Source: Aphanothece hegewaldii CCALA 016 (GTDB lineage: Bacteria; Cyanobacteriota; Cyanobacteriia; Cyanobacteriales; Microcystaceae). Taken from it: a stretch of DNA of 64,000 bases. The position numbers were made by a program, and so were the translations under genes. Shown one piece after another: positions 9,394 through 17,928 of this stretch. The notes beneath the pieces are model-generated. The model was given only the letters and a program-made list of their open reading frames with translations. It made no database searches and was not told the origin of the DNA. Position 1 is the stretch's first letter, and the number at the start of each line of letters is the position of its first letter. The stretch covers positions 62,001-126,000 of the forward strand of contig NZ_PXOH01000003.1 in NCBI RefSeq assembly GCF_003007785.1, read 5' to 3'.

Positions 9394-9594
9394 ATGGCAT
9401 TAAAATTAAACGTCCCAACTCTGGACAATTCCGACGCAGCCGACACCATTAAATCCGTTATTCTCAGTTCCGAACCTGATACTAAAATCGATGTCGATCT
9501 AGATTCAAAAACAATAACCCTAGATGGGGAAGCTTCAGAAGAAACCTATAAGCAATTAATCGAAGCCGCCGGCTATAACATTAGTACAAAATAA
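9394..9594 (+). CDS. Small HMA-like (ferredoxin-fold) protein without the metal motif
   Basis: 66 residues, acidic. The pattern MALKLNVPTL..., then TIKSVILSSEPDTKIDVDLDSKTITLDG, then TYKQLIEAAGYNI matches the beta-alpha-beta-beta-alpha-beta layout of heavy-metal-associated (copper chaperone) domains, including the end motif AAGYxI. The usual CxxC metal-binding pair is missing; the protein has no cysteine at all. It is therefore probably not a canonical copper chaperone. Single gene between ndhH and the royal-jelly-family gene. Confidence 0.8.
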   Translation: MALKLNVPTLDNSDAADTIKSVILSSEPDTKIDVDLDSKTITLDGEASEETYKQLIEAAGYNISTK

Positions 9595-9650
9595 ACAAAT
9601 CTTACTCATCCACGAGTCATAAATTTATCCCAGATTATATGTAACAAAAC

Positions 9651-9735
9651 TGTAGGGGTTTGGAAACCAAACCCAAAAACAAAAATGTAGGGGTTTGGTC
9701 TTTCTACCCAAAAACAAAAATTCTTATCACTCTAA
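9651..9735. repeat. Two tandem copies of a GTAGGGGTTTGG element
   Basis: TGTAGGGGTTTGG occurs at 9651-9663 and 9686-9698 (35-bp period), each followed by an imperfect complementary ACCC/CAAACCC segment and an A-rich ACAAAAA tract. The same core is found at 21041-21053, and its reverse complement at about 35202-35211. This is a dispersed repeat, not coding sequence. Confidence 0.65.
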
Positions 9736-9764
9736 AAAAAATTGCGATCGCGCTTCAGGAAATA

Positions 9765-10958
9765 ATGAAACGTTTTAAACTACTAATTATTAGCTTTTTA
9801 GCTATGCTCTCGTTTACGGCGACAGTATATGCACAAACGAGACAAAATGTCAACCCCCAAACAACAACTCAAGCCGCACTTCCTCAAGCAAAAATAATCG
9901 GTCAAATTGAGCCAGTCGTACAATTTACAGGCCCAATGCCGACAGGAGTCACCGTCTCGCAAGAAGGTCGAATCTTCGTCAACTTTCCGAAATGGGGTGA
10001 TAAAGTTGATTTTACCGTTGCCGAGATCAAAAACGGTCAGCCAGTCGCCTATCCTAACGCCGAGATCAATCAGACCAATCCCAATGACCAATCTAAAACA
10101 TTTGTATCCGTTCAAAGTGTCGTCATCGATCCAAAAAATCGGCTTTGGGTACTAGACACCGGTAGTATTAATTTTGGTCCCACGACTTATGGCGGCCCGA
10201 AACTCGTTGGCATTGATCTTAGTCAAAATCGCATCATTAAAACCATTCTCTTTCCCCAGGAAGTCGCTTTACCCACCACCTATTTAAACGATATTCGCTT
10301 TGATTTGCGTCGGGGACAAAGTGGCATGGCTTATATCACCGATTCTTCCAGTAACGGAGCCAATGGAATTATTGTAGTCGATCTCGAATCGGGTCGTAGT
10401 TGGCGGCGACTCAATGACCATCCATCGACAAAAGCGGTTTCAGGTTTTATGCCCAGTGTCGAAGGACAAATCGTCATGGAACGGATGCCAAATCAACCAC
10501 CTAAGCCGATTACAATGGGTTCTGACGGCATTGCAATTAGTGCAGATGGCAAACAGTTATATTACTGTCCACTTGCGGGTAGAAAGCTTTATAGCGTAAG
10601 TGTCGATGCCCTATCGAATGAGCAGTTATCCGATGAACAGGTTGCTAAAACAGTTGTTGATCTCGGTGAAAAGGGCGGCGGTTCCGATGGTTTAGAGTCC
10701 GATGCTCAAAACAGAGTATATCTAACAAACTACGAACAAAATGCCATACAACGTCGTTTACCCAATGGTCAAATTGAAACCCTTGTCCATGATCCTCGCG
10801 TATTATGGCCCGATACACTTTCACTAGCGAGTAATGGTTATCTTTATTTCACCGCCAATCAACTACACCGTCAAGCGAGATATCAAAACGGACAAGACTT
10901 ACGCGCCAAACCTTATAGTTTAATGCGAGTTCGTCTCGATGCCCAACCCATTAAATAG
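9765..10958 (+). CDS. Royal-jelly/yellow-family (SMP-30-like) secreted protein
   Basis: 397 residues from ATG 9765. I chose this start because it opens a signal peptide (MKRFKLLIISFLAMLSF, then TATVYAQ); an in-frame TTG at 9660 would read through a repeat. The body is a six-bladed propeller of the MRJP/yellow type: RIFVNFPKWGDK, LWVLDTGSINFG, YLNDIRFDLR, AYITDSSSNG, LYYCPLAGRKLYSV and the late VLWPDTLSL. Bacterial members are annotated L-dopachrome tautomerase-related, but enzyme activity is not established. It should be exported to the periplasm. The aldo/keto reductase gene starts 12 bp downstream, so the two likely form an operon, perhaps in oxidation-reduction of a small molecule. Confidence 0.88.
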   Translation: MKRFKLLIISFLAMLSFTATVYAQTRQNVNPQTTTQAALPQAKIIGQIEPVVQFTGPMPTGVTVSQEGRIFVNFPKWGDKVDFTVAEIKNGQPVAYPNAEINQTNPNDQSKTFVSVQSVVIDPKNRLWVLDTGSINFGPTTYGGPKLVGIDLSQNRIIKTILFPQEVALPTTYLNDIRFDLRRGQSGMAYITDSSSNGANGIIVVDLESGRSWRRLNDHPSTKAVSGFMPSVEGQIVMERMPNQPPKPITMGSDGIAISADGKQLYYCPLAGRKLYSVSVDALSNEQLSDEQVAKTVVDLGEKGGGSDGLESDAQNRVYLTNYEQNAIQRRLPNGQIETLVHDPRVLWPDTLSLASNGYLYFTANQLHRQARYQNGQDLRAKPYSLMRVRLDAQPIK

Positions 10959-10970
10959 GATTTTTAACGA

Positions 10971-11849
10971 ATGGAAAGCAAAAAACTAGGTAATACTGAT
11001 ACAAAAATTAGTGCAATTGGTTTGGGTGGAATGCCTTTATCATTAAGTGGTCGCCCATCACAAGAAGAAGCGATCGCAGTCATTCACAAAGCACTCGATT
11101 TAGGCGTAACATTGATCGATACTGCTGACTCTTATTGCTTAGATGAGTCCGATAAACACCACAACGAGAAATTAATCGCAACTGCCCTGGAAAAATATCA
11201 AGGTGATACGAGCAAAATAGTTATTGCAACAAAAGGCGGTTTAATGCGACCTCAAGGAAATTGGACACGCAACGGCAACCCTGAACATTTGCGTCAAACC
11301 ATCCGTCAAAGTCATAAAGCCCTTGGTGGCGAAAAAGCGATCGATGTTTGGCAATATCATTCACCAGATCCTGATTATCTCATTTCTGAAGCGTTAGCCC
11401 CTGCCAAAGAAGCTGTAGAACAAGGATTAATTCGTTATGTTGGCGTTTCTAACTTCTCAGTCGCACAAATTAAACAAGCACAGGAAATCGTCGAAATTGT
11501 CTCAGTACAAAATCAATATAACCCTTGGAATCGTCAGCCCGAAAACGATGGCGTATTAGAATATTGCGAACAAGAAAACTTAACCTTTTTTCCTTGGAGT
11601 CCATTAGGCGGAAGTAGACGGGTTAAATTACTGCAAAATATCCCTGTAATCAATGAAATAGCCCAAGAAAAAGGAATATCTGTCTATCAGGTGGTTTTAG
11701 GATGGTTAAGCAGCAAATCGCCCTGTATTGTCCCCATTCCTGGTGCAAGTAAAATATCGAGTATTGAGGATTCGATAGCCTCGCTTAATGTAAAATTTTC
11801 TCCTGAAGACATACAGCGTTTTGAACAAGGAGCCGCTCAAGTCGCTTAA
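10971..11849 (+). CDS. Aldo/keto reductase
   Basis: 292 residues, (beta/alpha)8 barrel. The catalytic tetrad is visible: Asp and Tyr in DTADSY, Lys in VIATKGG, His in WQYHSPD. The NADPH-binding end is present in PIPGASKISSIEDS. It reduces aldehydes or ketones with NADPH; the substrate is unknown. It follows the royal-jelly-family gene by 12 bp and is likely co-transcribed. A nested inverted repeat lies immediately downstream. Confidence 0.93.
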   Translation: MESKKLGNTDTKISAIGLGGMPLSLSGRPSQEEAIAVIHKALDLGVTLIDTADSYCLDESDKHHNEKLIATALEKYQGDTSKIVIATKGGLMRPQGNWTRNGNPEHLRQTIRQSHKALGGEKAIDVWQYHSPDPDYLISEALAPAKEAVEQGLIRYVGVSNFSVAQIKQAQEIVEIVSVQNQYNPWNRQPENDGVLEYCEQENLTFFPWSPLGGSRRVKLLQNIPVINEIAQEKGISVYQVVLGWLSSKSPCIVPIPGASKISSIEDSIASLNVKFSPEDIQRFEQGAAQVA

Positions 11850-11857
11850 AAGATAAA

Positions 11858-11931
11858 ATGATAATTACTTAATGTTAATTAACCTTTCAATTATTTAAAC
11901 TACTAAATAATTTTCTTTAGGTAATTATCAT
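11858..11931. terminator. Nested inverted repeat between convergent genes
   Basis: The outer arms are perfect and 11 bp long (ATGATAATTAC at 11858-11868, GTAATTATCAT at 11921-11931). Inside them is a second perfect 9-bp hairpin (AATTATTTA 11889-11897, TAAATAATT 11904-11912, 6-nt loop). A T run follows at 11936-11940. It may be a bidirectional terminator for the aldo/keto reductase and restriction genes. Confidence 0.5.
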
Positions 11932-11957
11932 AATCTTTTTACAATCGTTTTTTACAT

Positions 11958-12935
11958 TCAATCATCAAGCAGCCACCCGCGTTGTAGGCCTTGCTCAAGT
12001 CCTTCAGCCCAATCTCTGGTAAGATAATTTCGTATTTTATCAAATAGATGTTGAACCACTGTTGCACTAATTGGATTTTTGACATAATCTGTTTTATATC
12101 TGTCTTCTCTATCCGTATTTTTTTGTTGTCGTAATACATATATTTGATCAACTTTATACTTCCGAAGATTAACATCATTAGTTAGCTTAATCCACTCCAT
12201 AACTACTATATACAAACTATTTGGATTCCTAGCTTTTAATTCTTCTGCTGCTCGTGAAGAGCCTTCAAGCATAGTTTTATCAAGATATGTTTTACATTCA
12301 ATAACAACAACTGGAATATCAAAAATATGTGTTTCAGCATTGTCTATAACTGTGACTTCCGAGTAGTTTATAGGCTCTTCTTTGAGTATTGGTAGTACTT
12401 CACCAAGATTTTTATCTTGCTCTGGTGGTGGGGCGGCTTCAAATGATGCTTGAATAGTTGCTCCAATTACAAAATCATGATCTTTTTTCTCAATACGAGC
12501 ATAGGGGCGTTTCAGCATTTCCGAGTATTTTGGTGGCACGAAAAAAATATCTTTAAATGTATGAGATTTTCCGATCAGAGCATTTTCGCCAAAATCATTA
12601 GCTAAATCTCTGAATAAATAGTAAAGAAATTCTTCGAGTACACTAGAATGAAGATTTGATCTAGAGTCAAATTTTTCCGCATAATGTTGCTGATCTAGAA
12701 AATCTTTGTATTCTGTGAGAAGATTTACCCTTGTTTCGATAATTGTCTTATCTTTCTTGCTATGCTTTGATGTTGGGCCAATCAACTTAATATTAGCCGA
12801 TTTCCATAGCTCATACTTATCTCTAATTTCTTTAAGAAATTTTTTGCTTTCCTGATCTCGATATTTCGTACGATGCTTTTCTTTTTGTTCAAGATTAGAG
12901 CCGTGTACTAAAGGATTTCGTTCACTTGTTGACAT
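11958..12935 (-). CDS. Bpu10I-family type II restriction endonuclease
   Basis: 325 residues. The core VPVVVIECKTYLDKTML-like segment (E213, K215, as DIPVVVIECKTYLDKTML), followed by SRAAEELKARNPNSLYIVVMEW, matches the Bpu10I endonuclease family as I remember it. Asp154 in KKDHDFVIG and Glu101 upstream fit a PD-(D/E)XK metal site. It cuts DNA lacking the partner methylation. Bpu10I itself needs two different subunits; only one is encoded here. The ATG lies inside the end of the methyltransferase gene (28-bp overlap), so the genes are translationally coupled. The exact recognition sequence cannot be read from the gene. Confidence 0.82.
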   Translation of the reverse strand: MSTSERNPLVHGSNLEQKEKHRTKYRDQESKKFLKEIRDKYELWKSANIKLIGPTSKHSKKDKTIIETRVNLLTEYKDFLDQQHYAEKFDSRSNLHSSVLEEFLYYLFRDLANDFGENALIGKSHTFKDIFFVPPKYSEMLKRPYARIEKKDHDFVIGATIQASFEAAPPPEQDKNLGEVLPILKEEPINYSEVTVIDNAETHIFDIPVVVIECKTYLDKTMLEGSSRAAEELKARNPNSLYIVVMEWIKLTNDVNLRKYKVDQIYVLRQQKNTDREDRYKTDYVKNPISATVVQHLFDKIRNYLTRDWAEGLEQGLQRGWLLDD

Positions 12936-14176
12936 AAGCTTAATTTTTCTTGAAGATGAAGTGCAATAGATTTAGCAAGAATAGGTGGTACAGCATTACC
13001 AATCTGATTATATTGACAAAGAAACTTTTCATCAAATCTTTGCTCTCGATGTAGTAGTTTATGTGAGACAACGGTTTTTTTTCCTAAAAACTTATAACTA
13101 TCGGGAAAAGTTTGAAGCCGCGCACCTTCACGGGCTGTTAAATTACGGTGCTGATAGGGATGAATAAAATTTGCATAGAATGAGGCTGTTATCGTGTGTG
13201 ATGGTTTATTAGGATTGAGACGACGATTGTTTTGATCGTAATTTATCTCAGATAACTCGCCATTTCCACTACGACGAATAGCACCATACTCTTTGGGGAC
13301 GTTTGACACAGATTCACCCCATTTAATCTGTTTAAATCGTTCGACGAGCCTACTGGTATGATCCATTGCAACGTGATTATAAAGTACTGGGCTGTTACTT
13401 CTAATCCAGTATTGATAATTATTTTGTGGCTCCAAAATATAAGGCTGTTCTTCTTTTCCTTCTCTTGCATTCAATGGTGGAAGATCCGATATAGCATCCC
13501 ATAAGCTGATAGAAGGAATTAAATTTCTTTGCTCAAACATCGATAATTGAAAATTTTTGTTAATATTTAATGAATTTATAAAATGAGTTTTTGGAGGAAT
13601 TCCTATTATTGGTATGAATTTATTTCCAACGACAAAAATACGCTCTCTATTTTGGGGTACACCATATTCCGCCGCATTAAGCAACCAAACCTCTACATAG
13701 TATCCAAGATTAATAAAAGTCTCTTTGATAATATCTATTACCTTTTTACCTGCACTATTTTTGCGTGAGAGTAAACCCTTAACATTTTCCATCACAAAAG
13801 CTTGAGGTTCAAGAAACTTTACCCACTGAGCAAAATTAACAAACAAACTATTTCTGGGATCTTGGGGATCTTTTTGTGCAGGTCCTGCAATGCTAAAACC
13901 TTGACAAGGCGGCCCACCAATTATAATATCTGGTTTGACTGTAAACAGTTCTCGAATCGTGTTTTCACTACTAAAGTCACAAATATCACTTTGAATAACA
14001 GTCATATTTGAATGATTATAGCGGAGTGTATCACACGCCCAAGTATCGGTTTCAAGAGATAAAAGAACCGAAAAACCTGCCATCTTAAATCCTAAACCAA
14101 AGCCTCCCGCCCCAGCAAATAGATCAATAAATGTAGGTTGTGCTGTTGTTATAAAATGTTTTTTTAAATGCTTCAC
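12908..14176 (-). CDS. DNA (cytosine-5) methyltransferase
   Basis: 422 residues with the ordered m5C motifs: I (FIDLFAGAGGFGLGF, 16-30), IV (GGPPCQGFS with catalytic Cys91), VI (MENVKGLL), VIII (QNRERIFVVG), IX (RLNPNKPSHTITASF) and X (QIGNAVPP). Between VIII and IX lies the target-recognition region. It protects host DNA against the overlapping Bpu10I-like endonuclease and is first in the operon, which favours methylation before cutting. A full-length, apparently active enzyme. No controller gene is seen next to this pair. Confidence 0.95.
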   Translation of the reverse strand: MKHLKKHFITTAQPTFIDLFAGAGGFGLGFKMAGFSVLLSLETDTWACDTLRYNHSNMTVIQSDICDFSSENTIRELFTVKPDIIIGGPPCQGFSIAGPAQKDPQDPRNSLFVNFAQWVKFLEPQAFVMENVKGLLSRKNSAGKKVIDIIKETFINLGYYVEVWLLNAAEYGVPQNRERIFVVGNKFIPIIGIPPKTHFINSLNINKNFQLSMFEQRNLIPSISLWDAISDLPPLNAREGKEEQPYILEPQNNYQYWIRSNSPVLYNHVAMDHTSRLVERFKQIKWGESVSNVPKEYGAIRRSGNGELSEINYDQNNRRLNPNKPSHTITASFYANFIHPYQHRNLTAREGARLQTFPDSYKFLGKKTVVSHKLLHREQRFDEKFLCQYNQIGNAVPPILAKSIALHLQEKLSLCQQVNEIL

Positions 14177-14253
14177 TTTTAAATAGTTTAACCCAACATC
14201 TTTGTATCAATTTATCAATTATTGAAACAATTATTACTAAAATACATTGGTCA

Positions 14254-14276
14254 AAGGTGGGTGGTTTTCCCACCTT
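14254..14276 (-). terminator. Hairpin downstream of the DUF3153 gene
   Basis: AAGGTGGG (14254-14261) and CCCACCTT (14269-14276) form a perfect 8-bp stem with a 7-nt loop, just past the stop of the DUF3153 gene on the minus strand. The T run after the stem is short, so termination is plausible but not certain. Confidence 0.6.
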
Positions 14277-14282
14277 GAAAAA

Positions 14283-15041
14283 CTAAGCCGTTTTGATGGA
14301 TTGATTCACCCCAGGAAAACGCTTGTATTTTAATAAATATCCCAGCAACATCAATAAAATAATAATTCCTGTGCCAATTCCTAAATAACTAGGAAGCCAG
14401 AAAACAGCTTCTAGTGTATTAACTTGACCAGGTTGCAAATGCCAGATTAATTGATTGCCAACGGGTGTAACTTCTGCATTATTTGTAATTAATGGTTTAG
14501 CTCCCCAAGGTGTTATGATACTAAATTCTAAATCGATTAATGAGCCAGGACTAACAATAATATTACCCTGATTCGACAGAACTCCTAAAGCGCGTAAATC
14601 AACATTTAGATTTAGATAATTTCGCTCAAAAAAGAGCCAATTATTCTGACGAGTGATCATTTTAGATTCTAGTTGTAATAACTCTGAATTTTCGCTTTGA
14701 GCAATGCTGGCGGCTGAATTAGAAGTTGGGTTAAAAAATTGATTAAATTTCTTAGTTAAATCTCGACTACTATTAAACGGAATCGTTACACTCACTTCTT
14801 CAGGTGAAAATCTTTTTGCTGCGCCCCCCAGAAGTTTAGCTCTTTGTTCAATACTATTTAACCATTGATCGGCTTCAGCTTGACTTAAAGTGGTTAAACG
14901 TTGTCCTAAAATAATCGTTTGGACAATTTCTCCATGATGTTGATCTTTAAAATTTACCCTCACATCATATTTAACACATCCACTGAGTAAAGTCAGAAGT
15001 ACAAAAATTAAGGGTAAAAATCGTTTAGCAAAAAATTTCAT
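14283..15041 (-). CDS. DUF3153 lipoprotein
   Basis: 252 residues. A lipoprotein signal is clear: a hydrophobic stretch followed by the lipobox LLSGC with Cys22. The segment KYDVRVNFKDQHHGEIVQ and the central beta-rich body match DUF3153, a cyanobacterial family of unknown function. A C-terminal membrane span (IGTGIIILLMLLGYLLKY) precedes a basic tail, so the protein is tethered at both ends. It starts 10 bp after the RNB gene stop and is probably co-transcribed with it. Confidence 0.85.
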   Translation of the reverse strand: MKFFAKRFLPLIFVLLTLLSGCVKYDVRVNFKDQHHGEIVQTIILGQRLTTLSQAEADQWLNSIEQRAKLLGGAAKRFSPEEVSVTIPFNSSRDLTKKFNQFFNPTSNSAASIAQSENSELLQLESKMITRQNNWLFFERNYLNLNVDLRALGVLSNQGNIIVSPGSLIDLEFSIITPWGAKPLITNNAEVTPVGNQLIWHLQPGQVNTLEAVFWLPSYLGIGTGIIILLMLLGYLLKYKRFPGVNQSIKTA

Positions 15042-15051
15042 AACATCTCTC

Positions 15052-17304
15052 CTAATCTTCTTCTAGATCTTCGTTACGGGCTGTACTACCACCACCAACG
15101 GTGACTAAATCAATTTGCTGACGATAATAGTCTACATTTTTTACCTCGACTTCGACTTCATCCCCAAGACGATAAGCAATGCGATTTTTGCGCCCCACTA
15201 AACAACTATGACGGGCGCGATATTCATACCAGTCATCTTTAAGAGAACTAACATGGACTAACCCTTCGACTAATAAATCTTCGATCTCTACGAAAAAGCC
15301 GTATGATTGAACTCCAGTGATCAAACCTCGGAAAACTTGACCCGTTCTTGCTTTCATTTTTTCCGCTTTTTTGAGTCCTTCTAAGTCTTTTTCTGCGTCT
15401 TCGGCGACTTTATCTCGTTCGTTGAGATGAGCAATGATCGCGTGAAATTCGTCGATTAAGCTTTCTTGTGTTGCTGTAGGTAAGACATTCCAATTAATTT
15501 GACCATGACTGGTGCTACTTCCTAAATTAACGGCATTTTTAACAAGTTTATTTCGTTTATCTCGCCCTTCAGCAAACAGAATCATCAAAACGCGCTGTAC
15601 CCACAAATCACCATAGCGTTGTCCTGGAGAAACACAATGAACATATCCTTCTGTGTACGCTAGACCAAAATGAGGCATCGGATGACTACTATATTTAACA
15701 GGTTTGAGGGTTGTTTGTAGCATAAAGTTCAAGACTTTTTGTGCTGAAGATGTGGCAAACGCTAAAGTAAAGGTTTGATAATCTTGTGATGTGACTTCTT
15801 CTTCTGTGGTTAAACTGAGATTTAAGCCTAAATTGTTCGATAATTTGATTAAATCTTCTAATTCGTCCCAATCTGGTTCGGGTTGACCACAATAAATTGC
15901 TGGAATTTCTAGGGCTAAAAGATGTTTAGCGACAACAATGCCAGCTAAAACCGCTAATTCACTTAACAGAGAACGAACGGGTAAAGTAGAAGAAGCAAAA
16001 ATGACTCCTTTTCGTCCCTCATCTTTATAAGCTGTGAATTTTTCAAATTGAATCTCAAAACTACCGCGCTGTAGTCGTTGTGATTTCACCAGAGGACACA
16101 AGTTAAACAAAAGGGTTTGTAATCTTTCTACTAAGGTTTTCTGATCTTGTTTTACCTCTTCAGGATTACTCAGTAATGATTGTACTTGAGAATAACTTAA
16201 AGCATGATCGACTTTGATTACGCTTGGACAAATTTCAAATTCACTAACTTGACCTTTATCATCTAAGTTAATCAAAATAGACATTACTAGACGATTTTCC
16301 CCCTTGATGAGAGAACATCGCTTTTGTACTCCGTCAGGAAATAACGGTAATATTCTATCTCCTAAATAAACGCTTGTTCCTCGTTTTTTGGCAATTTTAT
16401 CTAAGAGTGTATTGGGTTCAATATAATGGGCAACATCAGTAATATGAATACCAATTTGCCATTGTTGTTGATCAATTTGTTCTATTGTAAAAGCATTTTC
16501 GGTTATGAATGAAACATCATCAGTTAGATCATTTTCAATGGTGAAGGTGAGTAAGTCCCTTAAATCTCGCCGTTGTTCAATTTTGTCTGTTTCTGGGGTT
16601 TGGGGTAAAGTGTCGGCTGCTTGTATGGCTGCTTCTGTAAAGGCTTGAGGTAAATCGTGTTTACAGCATACAATATCGGTATCGGCGGCAGCTTCTGCAT
16701 CACTTCCTAAGATTCTTGTCACTTGTCCTTGGGGCGGATGTTCACCAATAGGATAACGCAATACAGAAACATGAACCAAATGATCGATCGCTGTTGCTAA
16801 GTCTTGTCCATTCGGCCGCAACGCCAGTTCAAACAGAAGACGATCATCAAGTGGAACCGCTAAAAAGCCGCCATTGTCTTTTTTTACCTGAGCGAGTAAA
16901 GAGGGGTTTGCCCGTTCTAAAATGAGTTTAACTTCCCCTTCAGGAGATCGTCGGCGCGTTCCTTCTTTGATGATTCTGACTAAGACGCGATCGCCATTCC
17001 AAGCATTACTCAGATGACTTTCTCTAACATAAATGTCGTCTGCATCTTCTTCATCTTGAATTGCAAAACAAAACCCTTTACTAGAACATCGTAGTTTGGC
17101 TTCTACAACACTGTCTTCTTTAATTTTGCGATATTTTCCCCTTTCTTTGGCTACAATGCCTACTTTCTCTAGCGCGTCTAGAGCAATTTCGAGTTTTTGG
17201 ATGTTTTCGTCATCTTCACATCCCAGTTTTTTTTCTAGCACTTTAGCTGCGACTAATTTGTCATCACTCAAATGGGCTAGTAATGCAGCGATCGAAAAGT
17301 CCAT
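15052..17304 (-). CDS. RNB-family exoribonuclease homologue (RNase R/Zam-like)
   Basis: 750 residues: N-terminal winged-helix-like segment (1-60), cold-shock/OB region (70-220), RNB domain (about 245-590) and a C-terminal S1 domain (about 650-725, GLITGVQSYGFFVEIEDLLVEGLVHVSSL). RNB landmarks include IGIHITDVAHYIEP, KKRGTSVYLGDRILPLFP and RHSCLVGRKN. The usual metal-binding cluster TIDxxxAxDxDDA is replaced by FTIENDLTDDVSF, so several catalytic aspartates appear changed. It may be a divergent or inactive RNase R, or an orthologue of cyanobacterial Zam. Start ATG 17304. Confidence 0.88.
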   Translation of the reverse strand: MDFSIAALLAHLSDDKLVAAKVLEKKLGCEDDENIQKLEIALDALEKVGIVAKERGKYRKIKEDSVVEAKLRCSSKGFCFAIQDEEDADDIYVRESHLSNAWNGDRVLVRIIKEGTRRRSPEGEVKLILERANPSLLAQVKKDNGGFLAVPLDDRLLFELALRPNGQDLATAIDHLVHVSVLRYPIGEHPPQGQVTRILGSDAEAAADTDIVCCKHDLPQAFTEAAIQAADTLPQTPETDKIEQRRDLRDLLTFTIENDLTDDVSFITENAFTIEQIDQQQWQIGIHITDVAHYIEPNTLLDKIAKKRGTSVYLGDRILPLFPDGVQKRCSLIKGENRLVMSILINLDDKGQVSEFEICPSVIKVDHALSYSQVQSLLSNPEEVKQDQKTLVERLQTLLFNLCPLVKSQRLQRGSFEIQFEKFTAYKDEGRKGVIFASSTLPVRSLLSELAVLAGIVVAKHLLALEIPAIYCGQPEPDWDELEDLIKLSNNLGLNLSLTTEEEVTSQDYQTFTLAFATSSAQKVLNFMLQTTLKPVKYSSHPMPHFGLAYTEGYVHCVSPGQRYGDLWVQRVLMILFAEGRDKRNKLVKNAVNLGSSTSHGQINWNVLPTATQESLIDEFHAIIAHLNERDKVAEDAEKDLEGLKKAEKMKARTGQVFRGLITGVQSYGFFVEIEDLLVEGLVHVSSLKDDWYEYRARHSCLVGRKNRIAYRLGDEVEVEVKNVDYYRQQIDLVTVGGGSTARNEDLEED

Positions 17305-17928
17305 CTATGAAAATCCTTTTGAAGATAAGCTTATACAGTAGTTGAATCTGAGCATTTAATTGAAATTTAAGAGAAACTTAGAACAACGCTTTCGCATTGC
17401 GTCTATTGATCATTAAAAGTGAGGTTGCCCCCTGAATTAACCGATAACGAAGATAATTGTTACAATAATCTTTACGTGAGAAAAAAGGTTTTAGAACAAT
17501 CCTAGAATCTGTTTCATTCTTTTTACCTTTGGTGATTAAACCACTCGTGCCAGAATGATTAAATTCTTTCATTAGTCTTTCACCTTAAACTTTTTCCTTC
17601 TCTTGCTTTTCTCCTCTTGTATAGGGTTTTTGCAGTTTAAGAGAAAAAAGAAGTTTACTCTAATCACTAGCTGAAGATGAAGCTGCAACTAGAAAATAGC
17701 GCAAAATTTGGTCGCTTTGAAGTTATGCCATTGTAGAATCGCGCAAGAAAGCAATCATTAGAATTAACACTGAGTTAGTAGATCGCTGGCTCAAAAAGGC
17801 TTAACTTTTGTTAACCATTTTACTTAATCTTCAATTGTATCAAAAAACGTGACAATTTGCTCAATTAAACGATACACTATTTTTAGTAGTACAAAAAAAC
17901 TAAAAACAACTGATAATTGTAGGAATCT
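17305..17928. other. 624-bp intergenic region without a supported gene
   Basis: AT-rich divergent gap between the RNB gene (minus) and the acidic-linker protein (plus). A 64-codon minus-strand frame at 17378-17572 shows no recognisable domain and is probably chance. The promoters of both neighbours must lie here, but no well-spaced boxes are evident. Confidence 0.5.

Noticed and set aside
9660-9764. N-terminal extension of the royal-jelly-family protein
   Set aside because: It would begin at TTG, read through the GTAGGGGTTTGG repeat, and hide the signal peptide; the ATG at 9765 is better.
17378-17572. 64-codon minus-strand frame upstream of the RNB gene
   Set aside because: No recognisable domain, no ribosome binding site, and composition like non-coding DNA. 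I also checked for the ribosomal protein genes rpmG/rpsR expected near such a gene and did not find them.
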